The position numbers and the translations under genes were made by a program. A stretch of 52,546 nucleotides of DNA from Planctomycetota bacterium. GTDB taxonomy: Bacteria; Planctomycetota; Planctomycetia; Pirellulales; UBA1268. The notes beneath the pieces are model-generated. The model was not told the origin of the DNA. It saw only the letters and a list, made by a program, of their open reading frames with translations, and made no database searches. The DNA lies in the NCBI GenBank assembly GCA_029978905.1, contig JAPOIM010000024.1, forward strand, positions 1 to 52,546. The letters run 5' to 3'. Shown here piece after piece: positions 33,979-44,050 of the stretch (the stretch's first letter is position 1; each line of letters starts with the position of its first letter).

Positions 33979-34512
33979 TCAGGCCAGGCCAATGATTCCA
34001 CCTCGCACGACGGCGGCTATTCGCACCGCGTCGTGGCAGGCATCTTCGCTCACCCCCAGCTTCACGAGGCTGCCTTCGTGATTCTGGATGCAGGCTTCGC
34101 AGCCCGCCATCGCGGCGCAGCCCAGGCTCATCAGCTCAAACGTGGCCTTGTCCGTCGCAGGCTGGGCGATGCGGGTCATCCGCAGCCTCGCTGGCCGCGA
34201 ACCGTAGCTCTCTTTCCCCACCATGTGACGAAAGCGGTAGTAGACGGTGTTCATGCCCATCAGCCCCGCGGCGGCGATCGCGTCGGAGGCCACTGCGGCG
34301 GCGGCTTCTGGGCAGGCCGCCTGAAGGTCGGAGACGAGTGCCTCGGCTAGGCGGGGGCAGCGGTCAAAGTGGGCTGCGGCAATCGCCACCCCCAACGCCT
34401 GCTCCGCCGAGAGGTGTTCGCCGCCAAAAACGCTGGAGAGGTTGAGGCGGAGATCTTTCAGTTCGTCAGGGAGGGTTTCTCGGAGCGTGTCGAGGGCTGG
34501 GGTGGCGGGCAT
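33979..34512 (-). CDS. ahpD: AhpD-like alkylhydroperoxidase (carboxymuconolactone decarboxylase fold)
   Basis: A 177-residue all-helical protein. It has the AhpD active-site pattern GCEACIQNHE: Cys138 and Cys141 form the redox pair and His145 relays protons, with Glu126 in the expected upstream position (KATFELMSLGCAAMAG). AhpD reduces peroxides directly or recycles AhpC through a lipoylated partner. The length equals that of mycobacterial AhpD. No ahpC is next to it, so its partner must lie elsewhere. The start at 34512 is the only good ATG. Upstream, two tandem copies of TTCACACGT (34542-34559) lie in the region shared with carB and could be an operator. Confidence 0.88.
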   Translation of the reverse strand: MPATPALDTLRETLPDELKDLRLNLSSVFGGEHLSAEQALGVAIAAAHFDRCPRLAEALVSDLQAACPEAAAAVASDAIAAAGLMGMNTVYYRFRHMVGKESYGSRPARLRMTRIAQPATDKATFELMSLGCAAMAGCEACIQNHEGSLVKLGVSEDACHDAVRIAAVVRGGIIGLA

Positions 34513-34541
34513 CTGTCGGCTCTCATGGGAGAAGAATCATT

Positions 34542-34559
34542 TTCACACGTTTCACACGT
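34542..34559. promoter_or_regulatory. Tandem 9-bp repeat in the ahpD-carB divergent region
   Basis: TTCACACGT occurs twice in direct succession, 30 nt upstream of the ahpD start and about 55 nt upstream of carB. Tandem half-sites of this sort can bind a regulator. No known operator is recognised. Confidence 0.4.
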
Positions 34560-34575
34560 GGATTGTAGCCGTTCG

Positions 34576-34605
34576 TTGAAGCCGGCCGAGGGTGGATGGT
34601 ACGTT
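34576..34605 (+). promoter_or_regulatory. Candidate promoter of carB, possibly giving a leaderless mRNA
   Basis: TTGAAG (34576-34581) and TACGTT (34600-34605) are separated by 18 nt. The expected transcription start falls at about 34611-34613, and the carB ATG is at 34614, so the message would have essentially no leader. Confidence 0.45.
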
Positions 34606-34613
34606 CTGATTTC

Positions 34614-37600
34614 ATGCCACGCCGCGACGACCTTCACACGATTCTGCTCATCGGTTCAGGTCCGATCGTTATTGGTCAGGCCTGCGAGTTCGACTATTCC
34701 GGCACCCAGGCCTGCAAGGCTCTCCGCGAGGATGGCTACCGGGTCGTGCTGGTGAACTCCAATCCTGCCACGATCATGACCGATCCTGGCACTGCCGACC
34801 GCACCTACATCGAGCCGCTCACTTGGCAGGCTCTGGAAAAGGTGATCGAGGTTGAAAAGCCCGATGCCATCCTGCCGACCCTGGGCGGGCAGACCGGCCT
34901 TAACCTGGCGATGGAACTCGCGAATCGAGGCATTCTCGAGAAGCACGGCGTCGAGATGATCGGCGCTAAGGCCGACGTCATCGCTCGGGCCGAAGAGCGA
35001 GAACTCTTCAAAGCCACCATGGAGAAGTGTGGCCTGGAGACCTGCCGCGGCCGCACCGTGAAGTCCTTGGCGGAGGCTCGCGAGGTGCTCGCTGAGATCG
35101 GCCTGCCTGCTGTGATCCGACCAAGTTTCACGCTTGGCGGTTCCGGATCGGGCGTGGCCTTCAATAAGGGCGACTTCGACGCCAAGGTGCAGCGGGGGAT
35201 CGACCTCTCGCCGGTGGGCGAGGTGCTCGTTGAGGAGTCCATTCTCGGCTGGAAAGAGTACGAGATGGAGGTGATGCGTGATGCGGACGACAACGCTGTC
35301 ATCATCTGCGCCATCGAAAACTTTGACCCCTGCGGAATCCACACCGGCGACTCGATCACCATCGCTCCGGCGATGACGCTGACGGACCGCCAGTACCAAC
35401 GCATGCGGGACGCGAGTTTCGCTGTGATCCGTGCCATCGGCGTGGAGACGGGTGGATCCAATATCCAGTTCGCCGTGCATCCCGAGAACGGTCGCATGAT
35501 CGTGATCGAGATGAATCCTCGCGTGAGCCGCTCTTCGGCGCTCGCCAGCAAGGCCACCGGGTTTCCGATCGCCAAGATCGCCGCGAAGTTGGCAGTCGGT
35601 TGGCGGTTGCACGAGCTTCCCAACGACATCACGCAAAAGACGAAGGCCTGCTTTGAGCCCTCGATCGACTACGTCGTTGTGAAGGTGCCGCGGTTTGCCT
35701 TTGAGAAGTTTCCAGAGGCCGACAGCCGCCTGACCACGCAGATGAAGAGCGTGGGCGAGACGATGGCGATTGGCCGCACCTTTAAGGAAGCGTTTCAGAA
35801 GGCGCTGCGTGGTCTTGAGGTGGGAGCCTTTGGCTTTGGCAGCGACGGCAAGGATCTCTGGGGCACTTCCAAGCAGCCGGCGCTCGATGACATCAAGGCG
35901 CGGGTGGCGGTGGCCGACCCCGATCGTGTCTGGTATCTGCGGTACGCCCTTAAGGCGGGGCTCTCCATCGACGAACTGCACGAGATGACGCAGATCGATC
36001 TCTGGTTCCTTGATCAACTCGCTCAGATCGTTGAACTTGAGGAAGAGATTCGCGCCAAAAAGTCCCTTGCTGCCGTTGACGCGCCGCTGATGCGGAAGGC
36101 GAAACAGGCGGGTTTCTCCGATCGCCAGCTCGCCACCATGCTCACGGTGACGGAGCTGGATGTGCGTGAGCAACGGTTGAAGCAGGGCGTGGTGGCCACC
36201 TACAAAGCCGTGGATACGTGCGCGGCGGAGTTTGAGGCAGAGACGCCCTACTTCTACTCAACGTGGGAGAGCGAAGACGAGGTGCCCCCGAAGCCCGCAG
36301 GAAAGAAGCGGGTGATGATCCTTGGCGGCGGCCCCAACCGCATAGGTCAGGGCATCGAGTTTGACTACTGCTGCTGCCATGCGAGTTTTGCACTGCGTGA
36401 AATGGGCATCGAGAGCGTGATGGTCAACTCCAATCCGGAGACCGTCAGCACCGACTACGACACCAGTGACCTCCTCTTCTTTGAGCCGCTCACCTGTGAA
36501 GACGTGCTCAACATCGCCGATCGGGTGAAACCTGATGGAGTGATCGTGCAGTTGGGTGGTCAAACGCCTCTGAACCTCGCGAGGGCTCTCGCGTCGGCAG
36601 GGCTGCCCATCATCGGCACCTCGGTCGACACGATCGAGATGGCGGAAGACCGAGAAAAGTTTCGTGATCTTCTCGATCGCCTTGGGCTGAAGCAGCCGGC
36701 AAGCGGGATCGCCAAGACGCTTGAGCAGGCACGCCGTGAGGTGGCACGGATCGGCTTCCCGAGCCTCGTGCGTCCGAGCTTCGTGCTCGGTGGGCGGGCG
36801 ATGGAAATCTGCTACGACCACACCCAGTTTGAGCGGTATGTGGCCGAGGCCTTTGCGGTGGCGCAGGGACAGCCGGTGCTGATCGATCGCTTCCTGGAAG
36901 ATGCGATTGAGTGCGATGTCGACTGCATCTGCGATGGCGAGCAGGTGATCATCGCCGGCGTGATGGAGCACATCGAAGAGGCGGGTGTGCACTCGGGCGA
37001 TTCTGCCTGCGCGATTCCTCCGCACTCGCTCGCCCCCGAACTTGTCGACAGGATTAAGTCCGCGGCCACCTCCATGGCTCGCAGCCTTGGCGTTGTTGGT
37101 CTGATGAACGTGCAGTTTGCCGTGAAGAAGGAAGACGGTGAGCCGCAGATTTATGTGATCGAGGCCAATCCTCGGGCCAGCCGCACCGTACCTTTTGTGG
37201 CCAAGGCCACCGGGCTGCCGGTCGCGAAGGTGGCGGTCAAGGCGATGGCGGGGCTGTCGCTCGCCGACCAAGGCGTCACGGCCGATCCGCAGCCCGCACA
37301 TGTGAGCGTGAAGGAAAGCGTTTTCCCGTTCGTGAAGTTTGCTGGTGTCGATATCGTGCTCGGTCCCGAGATGCGGAGCACGGGCGAGGTGATGGGAGTC
37401 GCCGACACTTTTAGTGTGGCGTTTGCCAAGGGGCAGTTGGCGGCTGGCACCACGCTGCCGGAGTCCGGCACGATCTTCATCAGCGTGGCCCGCGAGCAGG
37501 CGAAGGAGGCGATGGTCGATGTCGCCAGGCGGCTGCAAAAGCTTGGCTTTAATCTGATTGCAACATCCGGCACTGCACGCACTCTTGCCGCAGCAGGAGT

Positions 37601-37868
37601 GCCTGTTGAGGTGGTGAAAAAACTGCAAGAAGGGCACCCCAACCTCATCGACTTTTTGATCGATGGCCGCGTGCAGCTGATCATGAACACGCCGCGAGGC
37701 AAGGGAGCTCGCACGGACGAAGGGCGGATTCGCGCGGCCAGCGTGATGCACGGCGTGCCCTGCATCACCACGATGCCTGCTGCGGAGGCGGTGGTGCGGG
37801 CGATGGCAGCCCAGAGGGAAACACCGCTCGCTGTTCAGGCGATCCAAGACCGTTTCCCCGACGCCTAA
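34614..37868 (+). CDS. carB: Carbamoyl-phosphate synthase large subunit
   Basis: This 1084-residue enzyme makes carbamoyl phosphate from ammonia (delivered by CarA), bicarbonate and two ATP, feeding pyrimidine and arginine synthesis. The two homologous halves are clear. The first starts [20 protein letters not shown]; the second repeats this as [20 protein letters not shown] near residue 563. ATP-grasp segments include [12 protein letters not shown] and [13 protein letters not shown], with the carboxylate clusters [20 protein letters not shown] and [20 protein letters not shown]. The C-terminal MGS-like allosteric domain ([20 protein letters not shown]) is present. The start at 34614 aligns exactly with E. 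coli CarB; an ATG at 34596 overlaps the -10 region. carA is not adjacent. Confidence 0.97.
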   Translation: MPRRDDLHTILLIGSGPIVIGQACEFDYSGTQACKALREDGYRVVLVNSNPATIMTDPGTADRTYIEPLTWQALEKVIEVEKPDAILPTLGGQTGLNLAMELANRGILEKHGVEMIGAKADVIARAEERELFKATMEKCGLETCRGRTVKSLAEAREVLAEIGLPAVIRPSFTLGGSGSGVAFNKGDFDAKVQRGIDLSPVGEVLVEESILGWKEYEMEVMRDADDNAVIICAIENFDPCGIHTGDSITIAPAMTLTDRQYQRMRDASFAVIRAIGVETGGSNIQFAVHPENGRMIVIEMNPRVSRSSALASKATGFPIAKIAAKLAVGWRLHELPNDITQKTKACFEPSIDYVVVKVPRFAFEKFPEADSRLTTQMKSVGETMAIGRTFKEAFQKALRGLEVGAFGFGSDGKDLWGTSKQPALDDIKARVAVADPDRVWYLRYALKAGLSIDELHEMTQIDLWFLDQLAQIVELEEEIRAKKSLAAVDAPLMRKAKQAGFSDRQLATMLTVTELDVREQRLKQGVVATYKAVDTCAAEFEAETPYFYSTWESEDEVPPKPAGKKRVMILGGGPNRIGQGIEFDYCCCHASFALREMGIESVMVNSNPETVSTDYDTSDLLFFEPLTCEDVLNIADRVKPDGVIVQLGGQTPLNLARALASAGLPIIGTSVDTIEMAEDREKFRDLLDRLGLKQPASGIAKTLEQARREVARIGFPSLVRPSFVLGGRAMEICYDHTQFERYVAEAFAVAQGQPVLIDRFLEDAIECDVDCICDGEQVIIAGVMEHIEEAGVHSGDSACAIPPHSLAPELVDRIKSAATSMARSLGVVGLMNVQFAVKKEDGEPQIYVIEANPRASRTVPFVAKATGLPVAKVAVKAMAGLSLADQGVTADPQPAHVSVKESVFPFVKFAGVDIVLGPEMRSTGEVMGVADTFSVAFAKGQLAAGTTLPESGTIFISVAREQAKEAMVDVARRLQKLGFNLIATSGTARTLAAAGVPVEVVKKLQEGHPNLIDFLIDGRVQLIMNTPRGKGARTDEGRIRAASVMHGVPCITTMPAAEAVVRAMAAQRETPLAVQAIQDRFPDA

Positions 37869-37935
37869 ACGGCCACCAACGAGCCGGCCGTGTGTTGCCG
37901 GTGTGGGCGGTGGCTGGCACCACTGAGCACACGCC

Positions 37936-38970
37936 ATGACCGAACTGGTTTTTCAGTTTCTAGGTTTCGCGGTAGTGGTGGCGGCGGCCGGCACTGCTCT
38001 TGCCCTCTCGGCGGATCGGATCGCGGAGATCACGAGGCTCGGCAGGCTGCTCGTGGGAAGCCTGCTGCTTGCGGGCGCCACGAGCCTGCCAGAACTCTCC
38101 GTCGACATCTCGGCGATTCGTCACGGCCTGGCGGATCTTGCGATCGGGGATCTGCTGGGCAGCAGCCTGATGAACCTGCTGATCCTGGCCATGCTCGACC
38201 TGGCAGTCCGCTCCCGCGGTGGGATGTTGTCTCGGCAGGCGGCCTCGCATGCACTCTCCGGCACCCTCTCGATCGGCCTCACCGCACTCGTGGGCCTGGC
38301 GGTGCTCACTGCCGACCGGCTGCCTGCCGTCACATTTCTCAATGTCGGCGGGTGGTCGTGGGCGATGCTCATCGCCTATGCCCTGGGGGCACGCATGATC
38401 TTTATCAATCAGCGGATTGCGGCCCGAGCTGCGGCCGAGGCCGCAGAGCAAGCGGCGGCTGCATCCGCGGCTCCCGCGGAAACCGCATCGCATGGCTGGG
38501 CTGGCCTCTGGCGGCCAGCGGCCATTTTTCTGGTGGCGACGGTGGTGCTCGTGGTGGTTGGGCCGCGGCTGGCGGAGACAGCAGGCGAACTTGCCGATCG
38601 ATCCGGGCTTGGCCGCACCTTCGTCGGCACCACACTTGTGGCTTTGGCCACATCGTTGCCGGAACTTGTGGCGAGCATCACCGCGATTCGTGTGGGAGCG
38701 TTCGATCTTGTGGTGGGGAATGTGTTTGGGAGCAACGCCTTTAACATGGTGCTCTTTGCCCCACTCGATGCGATGCACGACGGCCCGCTCTTCTCGGCAG
38801 CGAACCCTGCCCATGCAGCGTCGGCACTGGCGGTGATTCTCGCGACGGTGATCGCCGTGCTTGGCCAACTCTATTCCCTGGAGCGACGGAAGCGGCTGGT
38901 TGAACCCGACGCGATGCTGATGCTGCTCGTGCTCGGAGGGGCATTCCTCATGGTGTTTCGACTTTCGTAG
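37936..38970 (+). CDS. Calcium/cation antiporter (CaCA family)
   Basis: A 344-residue exchanger with about ten helices and the two inverted alpha-repeats of the Na+/Ca2+ exchanger superfamily: ATSLPELSVDISAIRHGLAD near residue 50, and the matching ATSLPELVASITAIRVGAFD near 235. Each is followed by a GN/GD-(V/L)(F/L)GS(N/S) motif. The acidic residue in each SLPEL motif is the expected Ca2+ ligand. An Ala-rich loop (RAAAEAAEQAAAASAAPA) links the halves. It should export Ca2+ against Na+ or H+. A Ca2+-type P-ATPase follows 64 nt downstream, making a likely calcium-efflux pair. carB lies 67 nt upstream and may contribute read-through transcription. Confidence 0.9.
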   Translation: MTELVFQFLGFAVVVAAAGTALALSADRIAEITRLGRLLVGSLLLAGATSLPELSVDISAIRHGLADLAIGDLLGSSLMNLLILAMLDLAVRSRGGMLSRQAASHALSGTLSIGLTALVGLAVLTADRLPAVTFLNVGGWSWAMLIAYALGARMIFINQRIAARAAAEAAEQAAAASAAPAETASHGWAGLWRPAAIFLVATVVLVVVGPRLAETAGELADRSGLGRTFVGTTLVALATSLPELVASITAIRVGAFDLVVGNVFGSNAFNMVLFAPLDAMHDGPLFSAANPAHAASALAVILATVIAVLGQLYSLERRKRLVEPDAMLMLLVLGGAFLMVFRLS

Positions 38971-39034
38971 AGGGAGGCCCGATACTGAAGCATGAGGGCG
39001 CGAAGGTCACACGAGATCAGGAGAAGCACCAGCA

Positions 39035-41761
39035 GTGAGTGATCAGCTGCAGCGAGAGGAGCGACAGAACTGGTATGCCCTCTCGGCAGCAGAGGTTCTC
39101 TCGCGGCAGAACGTGTCGGCGACCGACGGCCTCAGCTTCGACGACGCTCGCCACCGGCTTGCCGAGGTTGGCTCCAATACCCTCGCGGAAGAGCCGCCGA
39201 CCCCTGCCTGGAAACGCGTGGTGGCGCAGTTTCAGGATCTTGTGGTCTGGATCCTGATCGTGGCGGCCATCATCTCAGGTGTGCTCAAGGAGTGGGTCGA
39301 CACCGCCGCCATCCTCGCGATCGTGGGCGTGAACGGTGTCATCGGTTACGTCCAGGAAGCCCGGGCGGAGCGAGCCCTGGCGTCGCTTCAAAAACTTTCT
39401 GCGCCTCTCGCCAAGGTGCTCCGCGGTGGGCAGCTGATGGGAGTGCCGGCTGCGGACCTCGTGCCTGGCGATGTGATCGAACTCGAGGCGGGAGACCATG
39501 TGCCTGCGGATGCGAGGTTGCTGGAGGCATTTAGCCTGCGGGTGGAGGAGGCCGCACTCACCGGCGAGAGTGTGCCCACGGAAAAAGATGCCCACGCGCT
39601 GCTTCCCGAAGCGACACCGCTTGGGGATCGACGCACAATGGTCTACTCGGGGACGGTGGTGTCCGGAGGCCATGGCACGGCGGTGATCGTCGCCACGGGC
39701 ATGCAGACCGAACTAGGGCATATCGCGGGCATGCTCGCCCGCTGGCACCCAGAGACCACGCCCCTGCAGCGACGGTTGGCCGAGCTTGGCAGGATCCTGA
39801 TTGTGGTCTGTCTGGCGATTGTGGCGATCATCTTTGGCCTTGAGACCTGGCGGGGTGAGCAGAACTTCTTTGAGCTGCTCCTGCTCTCGGCCAGCCTCGC
39901 CGTGGCTGCTGTTCCCGAGGGACTGCCGGCGGTGGTCACCCTCGTGCTCGCCATTGGCTTGCAGCGAATGGTGGCCCGCAACGCTTTGGTGCGAAAGTTG
40001 CCGAGTGTGGAAACGCTCGGCAGCGTGACTGTGATCTGCTCGGACAAGACCGGCACCCTGACACGCAATGAGATGACGGTCCGCGAGATCGAAACAGCGG
40101 GAGGCCGGCTCCACGTGTCTGGCTCAGGCTACTCACCCCACGGCCGTTTTGTCCGTGGCGGCGAGGAGGATGAGCCGGTGAATGTCAAAGCAGATCCCGA
40201 TGTGAGTCATCTGCTGAGGATCGCTGCCTGGTGCAACAACGCGAAAGTGTCTCCTCGGGGGGAGGGAGATGCGTGGGAGGTGGTGGGTGATCCCACCGAA
40301 GGAGCGCTGATCTCGGTTGCAATGAAAGCAGGCATCGATCCCGGCAGCCGTGGCAAGGTGGTCTTCGAGATTCCATTCGACTCCGAGCGGAAGTCGATGT
40401 CGGTGGTGATCGACGGAGAGCACGGCCCCGTGATGTACACCAAGGGAGCTCCCGAAGTGCTCCTCGCGAAGTGCGTGGCAGAGCGGAGGCATGGTGTGGT
40501 GGTGCCGCTGAGCGATCCGCGTCGCACGGAGATCCGCGAGGCGAATGCACGCATGGCCTCGGATGCTCTGAGGGTGTTGGCGTTTGCCTCGCGCGAGCAT
40601 GTGGCAAGCGTGGAGGGAGAGGACGCCGAGCGGGATCTCGTGTTTGTGGGAATCGTGGGGATGATTGACCCACCTCGCGACGAGGTGCGGACGGCGATGG
40701 CCACCTGCCGTACCGCGGGCATCCGCCCGGTGATGATCACCGGTGACCATCCAGCCACCGCGCACGCGATTGCCCGTGAACTGCAGATGATTGACGGCGA
40801 TTCGGCAGAGGCTGCCGGCGCGGTGCTCACCGGCGAGGCGCTCGACCACCTCTCGGACAGTGAACTCGCCGCCCGTGTCGACTCGATCTCGGTGTATGCG
40901 AGGGTTTCGGCCGAGCACAAACTCCGCGTGGTCAATGCCTGGAAACGCCGAGGCGATGTGGTGGCGATGACCGGGGATGGCGTCAACGACGCTCCAGCCG
41001 TGAAGGCCGCCGACATTGGCATCGCGATGGGGATCACTGGCACCGATGTCACGAAAGAGTCGAGCGACATGGTGCTGACCGACGACAACTTCGCCTCGAT
41101 TGTCAGTGCCGTCGAGGAAGGCCGTGGCATCTACGACAACATTCAGAAGTTCATCCACTACCTCCTTGCGTGCAACGCCGGCGAGGTGCTCTTGATGTTT
41201 GTGGCCGCGGCGGCAGGCTGGCCGGTGCCCCTGTTGGCGATCCAGATCTTGTGGATCAACCTCGTGACCGACGGACTGCCAGCCCTTGCGCTGGGGATGG
41301 AGCCCGCCGAGCCCGATATCATGCACCGCGCGCCACGGCCTCCAAGGGAGTCGGTGATCACGCTCGAGCGAGGATTCACGATTTTCGCGCACGGGATGCT
41401 GATTGCCGCGGTTTGCGTGGTGGCGTATTGGATGGAGTACCGAGGCTCTCCCGAGCGGACCGCCTCCGCCCGCTCGATCACCTTTTGCGTGGCCGCGTTC
41501 GCCCAGCTCTTCTTTGCGATCGGCTGTCGGAGCGACCGGGCGATCGCGCCGGTGCGAGGCTTCTTCGCGAATCCGATGCTGATCCTCGCGATACTCATTT
41601 CGGCGGCCTTGCAGGTTGCGGTGGTCTCGCTTCCGATCTTTCGGACTGTTTTCGAAGTGACTGATGGCCTCGCGGCAGCTTGGCCGAAGATCCTCGTTCT
41701 GGCGCTGATTCCTGTGACGCTGATCGAACTCAACAAACTGGTGCGGTATGGCCTTCGCTGA
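39035..41761 (+). CDS. Calcium-transporting P-type ATPase (PacL/SERCA-like, P2A)
   Basis: A 908-residue ATP-driven cation pump. The phosphorylated aspartate is D337 in CSDKTGTLT. The actuator motif TGES is in EEAALTGESVP, the hinge is TGDGVNDAPA (about 646-655), and KGAPEVLL marks the nucleotide domain. Calcium-site residues match SERCA: Glu in helix 4 (AVPEGLPAVVT), Asn and Glu in helix 5 (ACNAGEVLL), and Asn, Thr and Asp in helix 6 (INLVTDGLPALALGM). This supports Ca2+ rather than heavy-metal or K+ transport. The start is GTG at 39035 with AGGAG about 11 nt upstream. Its last 14 nt overlap the start of rlmKL. The CaCA exchanger upstream should act with it. Confidence 0.93.
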   Translation: MSDQLQREERQNWYALSAAEVLSRQNVSATDGLSFDDARHRLAEVGSNTLAEEPPTPAWKRVVAQFQDLVVWILIVAAIISGVLKEWVDTAAILAIVGVNGVIGYVQEARAERALASLQKLSAPLAKVLRGGQLMGVPAADLVPGDVIELEAGDHVPADARLLEAFSLRVEEAALTGESVPTEKDAHALLPEATPLGDRRTMVYSGTVVSGGHGTAVIVATGMQTELGHIAGMLARWHPETTPLQRRLAELGRILIVVCLAIVAIIFGLETWRGEQNFFELLLLSASLAVAAVPEGLPAVVTLVLAIGLQRMVARNALVRKLPSVETLGSVTVICSDKTGTLTRNEMTVREIETAGGRLHVSGSGYSPHGRFVRGGEEDEPVNVKADPDVSHLLRIAAWCNNAKVSPRGEGDAWEVVGDPTEGALISVAMKAGIDPGSRGKVVFEIPFDSERKSMSVVIDGEHGPVMYTKGAPEVLLAKCVAERRHGVVVPLSDPRRTEIREANARMASDALRVLAFASREHVASVEGEDAERDLVFVGIVGMIDPPRDEVRTAMATCRTAGIRPVMITGDHPATAHAIARELQMIDGDSAEAAGAVLTGEALDHLSDSELAARVDSISVYARVSAEHKLRVVNAWKRRGDVVAMTGDGVNDAPAVKAADIGIAMGITGTDVTKESSDMVLTDDNFASIVSAVEEGRGIYDNIQKFIHYLLACNAGEVLLMFVAAAAGWPVPLLAIQILWINLVTDGLPALALGMEPAEPDIMHRAPRPPRESVITLERGFTIFAHGMLIAAVCVVAYWMEYRGSPERTASARSITFCVAAFAQLFFAIGCRSDRAIAPVRGFFANPMLILAILISAALQVAVVSLPIFRTVFEVTDGLAAAWPKILVLALIPVTLIELNKLVRYGLR

Positions 41762-43991
41762 TCCTGTTTTGCCTCTGCCGCTGCCATCGCCCGAGGACCC
41801 GCCACGCCTGACCGCCCGCACCCTCGGCGGCCTAGAGCGCGTGCTCGCCGCCGAGTTGGAGGCGATTGGCGGCCATGACCTCACCGTGGGCCGCCGAACG
41901 GTTGAGTTCTCAGGCTCGACTGAAACGCTCTACCGGGCCGTGCTTGAGTGCCGCACGGCGATCCGAGTGCTCGAGCCTTTGGGCCGCTTTGCCGTGACGA
42001 GCGAAGATGCGCTCTACCACGCGATCGCGTCGATCGACTGGGGCGGGCAGCTCGCACGTGGAAACACCCTCCGCATCGATGCGGTGGTGCACGACACCTT
42101 TCTCAACCACTCCCTCTACGCCGCCCAGTTGGTGAAGGATGCCATCGTCGATCAGCTCCGGGAGCAGGGCGGGTGGCGGCCCGACGTGCAGCTCCGCGGA
42201 GCGACGCATCGCTTTGCCCTGCACTTGGCAGGCCAGACCGCCACCCTCTTTCGTGACTGCTCCGGTCGCTCGCTGCACCAACGCGGATGGCGACCCAGCA
42301 CTGGCGAAGCCCCCCTCTCGGAAGTGCTGGCAGCAGGTATTCTCACCATCGCAGGCTGGCCCGCAGCTTCTTCGCCTGAGGCCGATTTTCCGCTGGCGCT
42401 CGTGGACCCGATGAGTGGGTCGGGCACGTTTGTGATCGAGGCGGCGCAGGCTGCGGCGGGCATCGCCCCGGGGCTTCCGCGAGCCCGCCGCGGCGACCAC
42501 GGCTTCTTGCGATTTCGCGACTGCGATCGCGACCTCTTTCGTCGGATCATGACCGAACTTGAGGCGCGGGTGCGGCAGCCTGCCTGTGTGCTCCAGGGCA
42601 GCGATCTCGATCCTGGGATGCAGGGGGTGGCGGAGGCGAATGCGCGGCGGGCTGGCGTGGCCGACTGGGTGACCTTCTCGACGCAGGCTTTTGACCGCGT
42701 GACGCCACCGGCCGACTCAGGGCTCGTGGTCACCAACCCTCCCTATGGCGAAAGGCTGCCAACAGCCCGCGAAGGGGTGATCTTCAGGCGTCTTGCGGAC
42801 TGGCTGTTTGCCCGCTTCGGTGGATGGCAGGCCGCGGTTCTTGCCCCCGACACGCCAGCCGCCAAGCAATTTGGGCTCAAACCGAGGCTTCGGCTTCCGC
42901 TGAAGAATGGCCCGATCGACTGCCGTTTGCTCGTGGCCGACATCCGCCGACGCGAGCGGCCTGCGACCGAAGCGGCTCCTGCGGGACCCTTGGACGCAGT
43001 GCCGCCTCCGGGAAACGCCCTGCGGAGCAGTCGCACGGTCGATGACCAGATTGGAGACTTCCGCCGCAGACTTGCGAAGCGGTTTCGGCACCTCGCGAAA
43101 TGGGCCCGCCGGCAAGGCATCGAAGCCTTCCGTATCTACGACCGAGACATTCCCGAGATCCCCCTTGCGATCGACTGGTACGCGGGTTGGCTGCATGCTG
43201 CGGAGTATGACCGTCCGCACGACCGCACGGAGATCGAACATGATGTCTGGCTGTCGCAGATTCTCGAAGCGGCCAACGCCGAACTTGGCGTGCCCCCCGC
43301 GCAGGCATTTCTCAAAATGCGGCGACGGCAACGGCATGGCGGGCAGTACGAGAAGTTTGATGAACGCGGTGCCACGCTCACGGTGCATGAAGGCGAGCTC
43401 GCCTTTGAAGTGAATCTCTCCGACTATCTCGACACCGGCCTCTTCCTCGACCACCGCACGACGCGCAAGCTCGTGGCCGAGGAAGCCAAAAGCCGACGGT
43501 TCCTCAACCTGTTTTGTTACACCGGAAGTTTTAGTGTCGCGGCGGCGGCGGCGGGTGCGTCAGAAACGGTGAGTGTCGACCTCTCCAACACCTATCTCGA
43601 CTGGACCCGCCGGAACCTCCATCTCAACCGCAGCGATGACCATTCGCGGCATCGCACCTTTCGGAGTGAGGCCCGCAAGTTTCTCGCGGACTGGCGCGGG
43701 CCCCAGTTTGAGTTGGCGGTTGTGGATCCCCCGACCTTCTCGCGGTCGGCCAAGAGCCCGCTTCCCTGGGATGTGCAGGAAGATCATGCGGTGCTGCTGG
43801 GTGAACTGGCCGCGAGGATCGTGCCCGGTGGCGTGGTCTATTTTTCCAACAACTCACGCCGGTTCCGCCTCTACGACGACCTGCTCGCGGAGCACTACGT
43901 CATCCGCGAGATCACCAAGCGAACCCTCCCTGAGGATTTTCGTAATCAGCGAATTCATCGCTGCTGGCGCCTCGTGCGGCATGAGTCCTGA
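41748..43991 (+). CDS. rlmL: Bifunctional 23S rRNA methyltransferase RlmKL
   Basis: A 747-residue fusion that methylates 23S rRNA at G2445 (N2, RlmL half) and G2069 (N7, RlmK half) in E. coli numbering. Residues ~55-165 form a THUMP RNA-binding domain. The RlmL half has the SAM motif VDPMSGSGTFVIEAA (about 219) and the catalytic NPPYGERL (about 330). The RlmK half has NLFCYTGSFSVAAAAAGA (about 586) and VDPPTFSRSAK (about 659). The full two-domain form is typical of gammaproteobacteria but is found in other phyla. The ATG at 41748 lies inside the end of the P-ATPase gene, suggesting translational coupling. A G/C hairpin follows at 44027-44050. Confidence 0.93.
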   Translation: MAFADPVLPLPLPSPEDPPRLTARTLGGLERVLAAELEAIGGHDLTVGRRTVEFSGSTETLYRAVLECRTAIRVLEPLGRFAVTSEDALYHAIASIDWGGQLARGNTLRIDAVVHDTFLNHSLYAAQLVKDAIVDQLREQGGWRPDVQLRGATHRFALHLAGQTATLFRDCSGRSLHQRGWRPSTGEAPLSEVLAAGILTIAGWPAASSPEADFPLALVDPMSGSGTFVIEAAQAAAGIAPGLPRARRGDHGFLRFRDCDRDLFRRIMTELEARVRQPACVLQGSDLDPGMQGVAEANARRAGVADWVTFSTQAFDRVTPPADSGLVVTNPPYGERLPTAREGVIFRRLADWLFARFGGWQAAVLAPDTPAAKQFGLKPRLRLPLKNGPIDCRLLVADIRRRERPATEAAPAGPLDAVPPPGNALRSSRTVDDQIGDFRRRLAKRFRHLAKWARRQGIEAFRIYDRDIPEIPLAIDWYAGWLHAAEYDRPHDRTEIEHDVWLSQILEAANAELGVPPAQAFLKMRRRQRHGGQYEKFDERGATLTVHEGELAFEVNLSDYLDTGLFLDHRTTRKLVAEEAKSRRFLNLFCYTGSFSVAAAAAGASETVSVDLSNTYLDWTRRNLHLNRSDDHSRHRTFRSEARKFLADWRGPQFELAVVDPPTFSRSAKSPLPWDVQEDHAVLLGELAARIVPGGVVYFSNNSRRFRLYDDLLAEHYVIREITKRTLPEDFRNQRIHRCWRLVRHES

Positions 43992-44026
43992 CGCGGCCGC
44001 CCGCTGAAGCCGACTCCGTGCGATCA

Positions 44027-44050
44027 CGCGGGTGAGCCTCAGAACCCGCG
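44027..44050 (+). terminator. Hairpin downstream of rlmKL
   Basis: CGCGGGT and ACCCGCG form a perfect 7-bp stem with a 10-nt loop, 35 nt after the rlmKL stop. There is no strong T-run. It may end the carB-CaCA-ATPase-rlmKL transcript. The remaining ~165 nt before the glycosyltransferase gene show no gene or clear promoter. Confidence 0.4.

Noticed and set aside
34656..36173. 505-codon minus-strand frame inside carB
   Set aside because: It is antisense to highly conserved CarB motifs and has no independent support.
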